A stretch of 64,000 bases of DNA from positions 2,517,418 through 2,581,417 of the forward strand of contig NZ_CP050253.1 in assembly GCF_011745665.1 (NCBI RefSeq). The letters are read 5' to 3'. How positions within the stretch are numbered: position 1 is the stretch's first letter; each line of letters opens with the position of its first letter. The notes below the pieces were generated by a model, which saw only the letters and a list, made by a program, of their open reading frames with translations, was not told the DNA's origin and searched no databases. Source of the DNA: Zophobihabitans entericus (GTDB lineage: Bacteria; Pseudomonadota; Gammaproteobacteria; Enterobacterales; Orbaceae). This document shows, piece after piece, positions 61,788-64,000 of the stretch. The translations under genes were made by a program, and so were the position numbers.

Positions 61788-62831
61788 TTATGCGTCGTTT
61801 GTAATTAGGATTTTTATTGCAGCACCATCTAAAGCACAGGCAAAGGCAGCATTAATATCATCAAGTTTGAAACGGTGAGTTACCAGTTTTTCAACATTGA
61901 TTTTGCCGGAAGAAATAAGATTCAGAGCAGTTTGATAGCCTTGTCGGCTCAGCGCACTTGCGCCTGTTATGCTCAGTTCATTATAATGAATAAGATTGAC
62001 ATCGATATTTGACATATCACCGGCAGAGAAACCAGCAAACAGATTTACTCGTCCACCTTTACGCACTAAAGATAAAGCTGGGTTAACCAGAGCAGGCACA
62101 CCGATCGCCATAATAACCACATCAGCACCCATACCGTCAGTCAGTTGTTTAATTTTTTCATCCAAATTCTCTTTACTGGAATCAACAACTAAGTCAGCAC
62201 CACAGTCAAGCGCTGCTAAACGACGCTTTTCATTTAGCTCACTGACAATAATCGTTTTAGCACCTGATAAACGTGCCAGCATAATGTGCATGAGGCCAAT
62301 TGGCCCTGCGCCAAGAATTACCACAGTGTCACCGAGTTCTATCCCGACATTTTTTTGTCCGTTGATACAACACGCTAAAGGCTCAGCAAGTGCAGCCGCT
62401 TCAAAAGAGATTCCTTGAGGAACTTTGAAAACATTACCGGTTTTTAAAGCAATCGCCGGAATACGCAGGTACTCTGCGAAAGCACCGTCAAACTCATAAC
62501 CAATCGCCTGACGGTTTTTGCAGACATTCTCTTTACCTGAAAGGCAATAAACACATGAACAACAAGGAATAACCGGATCAACTGCAACAGCATCACCACA
62601 CTGAAAATTAGTTACACCAGTACCCACTTCAACCACTTCACCGGAAAATTCATGGCCGATGACGGAAGGATAGCGAACACCTTTGGTTTTTTTGCCTGTG
62701 ACAATACGACCATCAGTTCCACAAATTGCTGAAGCTTTGACTTTGATTACCAAATCACCGGGACCAGCAACTGGTTTTTCAATTTGAGTAACGTTTAATT
62801 TGTTTGCTGCGAATAATACTGCTGCTTTCAT
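61788..62831 (-). CDS. Zinc-dependent alcohol/polyol dehydrogenase (MDR family)
   Basis: 347 residues. Catalytic zinc ligands in AICGTDGR and GHEFSGEV, structural zinc loop PCCSCVYCLSGKENVC, Rossmann motif LGAGPIGLMH for NAD(P). Resembles sorbitol, galactitol-1-phosphate and threonine dehydrogenases. In this operon it likely oxidises a polyol or aldonate, or its phosphate, to a keto compound (inference). Confidence 0.9.
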   Translation of the reverse strand: MKAAVLFAANKLNVTQIEKPVAGPGDLVIKVKASAICGTDGRIVTGKKTKGVRYPSVIGHEFSGEVVEVGTGVTNFQCGDAVAVDPVIPCCSCVYCLSGKENVCKNRQAIGYEFDGAFAEYLRIPAIALKTGNVFKVPQGISFEAAALAEPLACCINGQKNVGIELGDTVVILGAGPIGLMHIMLARLSGAKTIIVSELNEKRRLAALDCGADLVVDSSKENLDEKIKQLTDGMGADVVIMAIGVPALVNPALSLVRKGGRVNLFAGFSAGDMSNIDVNLIHYNELSITGASALSRQGYQTALNLISSGKINVEKLVTHRFKLDDINAAFACALDGAAIKILITNDA

Positions 62832-62854
62832 AATCTTACCCTCTATTATTATTG

Positions 62855-63664
62855 TTATTTGCCACCAGCTTGTTTATAAATAGCAACGGCCTGATCAACA
62901 CTTGCATCATCATTAATTAATGCATTGAGTGCACAAACTACTGCTGTTGGCGTTTCATGCTGCCAGACAAAGCGACCATAAGTCACCCCACCCACACCAA
63001 TATCCAGCGCTTTACGTGTATTGGTTAAGAAGCTCACCAGGTCATTACCCATGTCACCACCGGCAAGTGCGACCATAGTCGGGCAGCAATCAACCACTTC
63101 TTTAAAGGTTTCTGCTGAGCCTGACCACAAGGTTTTAATAATATCGACACCTAACTCAGCACCAGCACGGGTACAATAAGCTAAGTTTTTAGCATCAAAA
63201 GAGTCTTTAATCATTGGGCCTTTTGGATAGATATGCGCGACAAGCGGCAAACCAGCAGAAGACGCAGCCTTAGAAATCTGGCCTAAAAAAGTCAGTTGTT
63301 TTGCCTGTTCAGGTCCACCCATAATACAACCAACAGAAATAGCATCTGCGCCAAGGCGAATTGCTTCTTCAACATCAGCAACTGGCGTATCAAACGCTTC
63401 GTGGTAAGGAATAGAGTAGCTGGTTGCTTTCATGATTAAGGAGATATCTTCCCCTGCATACGGAGGGTAGACATTTTCAATAATTCCTTTATGTAACGTT
63501 ATGGCATCAGGTTTACCTGCAACCACTTCTCCCATTACTTTGCGAATATTCCCAATACCAGGTAAAACACCGCGTGTAATCGGATGATCCATAGTGATAG
63601 CCAGCAATCGGCCTGATTTCTTGTTTAATAATCTTTTTAAACGTATTTCTTTACCTAAAAACAT
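62855..63664 (-). CDS. DhnA/LsrF-type class I aldolase
   Basis: 269-residue TIM barrel. LLAITMDHPITRG at the N terminus, GADAISVGCI mid-barrel, and VDIIKTLWSG holding the Schiff-base Lys. GGVTYGRFVWQ is the phosphate-binding C-terminal strand, where LsrF and FBP aldolases have GRNIFQ/GRNV, so the phosphate-site residues differ (Tyr-Gly-Arg-Phe). Expected to cleave or thiolyse a phosphorylated keto sugar. Second gene of the operon, 42 bp behind the dehydrogenase. Confidence 0.85.
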   Translation of the reverse strand: MFLGKEIRLKRLLNKKSGRLLAITMDHPITRGVLPGIGNIRKVMGEVVAGKPDAITLHKGIIENVYPPYAGEDISLIMKATSYSIPYHEAFDTPVADVEEAIRLGADAISVGCIMGGPEQAKQLTFLGQISKAASSAGLPLVAHIYPKGPMIKDSFDAKNLAYCTRAGAELGVDIIKTLWSGSAETFKEVVDCCPTMVALAGGDMGNDLVSFLTNTRKALDIGVGGVTYGRFVWQHETPTAVVCALNALINDDASVDQAVAIYKQAGGK

Positions 63665-63706
63665 ATTTAACCCCTTAATTAATCAATTAAAATAGTTAAC
63701 AACGAC

Positions 63707-64000
63707 TTATGGATTCACCACGTTTTGCGGTGTGCCAGATAAAAATGCTTCAATATTGTCCATCAGCATGTCAGCAAGAGACTGAATGGCTTCAAAACTT
63801 GCCCATGAGATATGAGGTGTAAGAATAAAATTAGACAGATTGGTCAGCTTCATGATGACGTCATCCGGTTTTGGAGGCTCATTTTTAGTGACATCAAACG
63901 CAGCACCGGCAATCACCTTATTAATGAGTGCATCACAAAGCGCTTCTTCATTGACAATGCCTCCTCTGGCTGTATTAATCAGTAAAGCGGTCGACTTCAT
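63707..64000 (-). CDS. D-isomer-specific 2-hydroxyacid dehydrogenase (C-terminal part)
   Basis: Open at the right edge; the Met at 64000 is internal. The 97 residues cover the end of the NAD domain and the return to the catalytic domain: LINTARGGIVNEEAL, AFDVTKNEPP with the catalytic Glu, and LTPHISWASFEA with the catalytic His. HISWAS and the ending NIEAFLSGTPQNVVNP fit the glycerate dehydrogenase/hydroxypyruvate reductase subgroup. Probably upstream gene of the same operon. Confidence 0.85.
   Translation of the reverse strand: MKSTALLINTARGGIVNEEALCDALINKVIAGAAFDVTKNEPPKPDDVIMKLTNLSNFILTPHISWASFEAIQSLADMLMDNIEAFLSGTPQNVVNP

Noticed and set aside
62855..63664. Assignment of the aldolase as LsrF and the kinase as LsrK (AI-2 degradation)
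   Set aside because: The aldolase's phosphate-binding strand differs, the kinase looks more like xylulokinases, there is no LsrACDB transporter or LsrG, and the transporter present is of the organic-anion type.

Overview
This window is chromosomal DNA from an AT-rich gammaproteobacterium. Nearly every gene has a close Escherichia coli counterpart: nrdAB, glnD, rimP-nusA-infB-rbfA-truB, mlaFEDCB-ibaG-murA, pepN/pncB/asnS/porin, gmhA-yafJ, prc-proQ, orn/rsgA, waaA-hemH, mnmE, glyQS. Gene order is only partly E. coli-like, base composition is low-GC, and two regulators are Mu-like. I infer a member of the Orbaceae (Gilliamella/Frischella/Orbus type). That placement is inference; a 16S or marker-gene search would settle it.

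Layout. 1-4.8 kb: end of nrdA, nrdB, a likely unannotated sRNA, and glnD. 4.8-9.7 kb: transport and redox accessory genes (AEC carrier, aldo/keto reductase, gstA, yddG, rhtA). 9.7-16.6 kb: the classic translation/transcription operon read leftwards, secG, tRNA-Leu, initiator tRNA, rimP, nusA, infB, rbfA, truB. 16.8-24.3 kb: thiI, yajL, the Mla lipid-transport operon with ibaG and murA, and a small rhodanese. 24.3-31 kb: pepN, pncB, asnS and a general porin, in the same neighbourhood as in E. coli. 31-36 kb: mgsA, mdtH, yafJ, gmhA, chaA and a 676-bp gene-free stretch packed with palindromic repeats. 36-42 kb: tRNA-Ser, a 29-residue CydH-like membrane protein too short for ordinary gene callers, prc, proQ, a divergent pair of Mu-type DNA-binding proteins, an HdeD-like protein and rsgA. 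42-48 kb: orn, waaA, hemH, galU, a decayed inverse autotransporter, an orphan lipoprotein and an HD-domain protein. 48-51.5 kb: a copper-resistance operon (copZ, copA, cueR) with a MerR-type 19-bp-spacer promoter. 51.5-58.7 kb: mnmE, an unknown secreted protein, tag, glyQS, a YciC-like protein and ybaK. 58.8-64 kb: a leftward catabolic operon, 2-hydroxyacid dehydrogenase (cut by the window end), DhnA/LsrF-type aldolase, zinc alcohol dehydrogenase, FGGY kinase and an MFS transporter, whose substrate I cannot name.

The least conventional content is between the genes. GC-rich hairpin repeats with compensatory base changes occur just downstream of thiI, chaA and mnmE. A second, AT-rich motif of about 19 bp recurs near gene ends and inside the nrdA-nrdB spacer. 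There is also a candidate sRNA with promoter and terminator, the CydH-like ORF, a Mu c/ner-like regulatory pair with no phage around it, and the sugar-acid or polyol operon. No CRISPR array, insertion sequence, integrase or complete prophage was seen.
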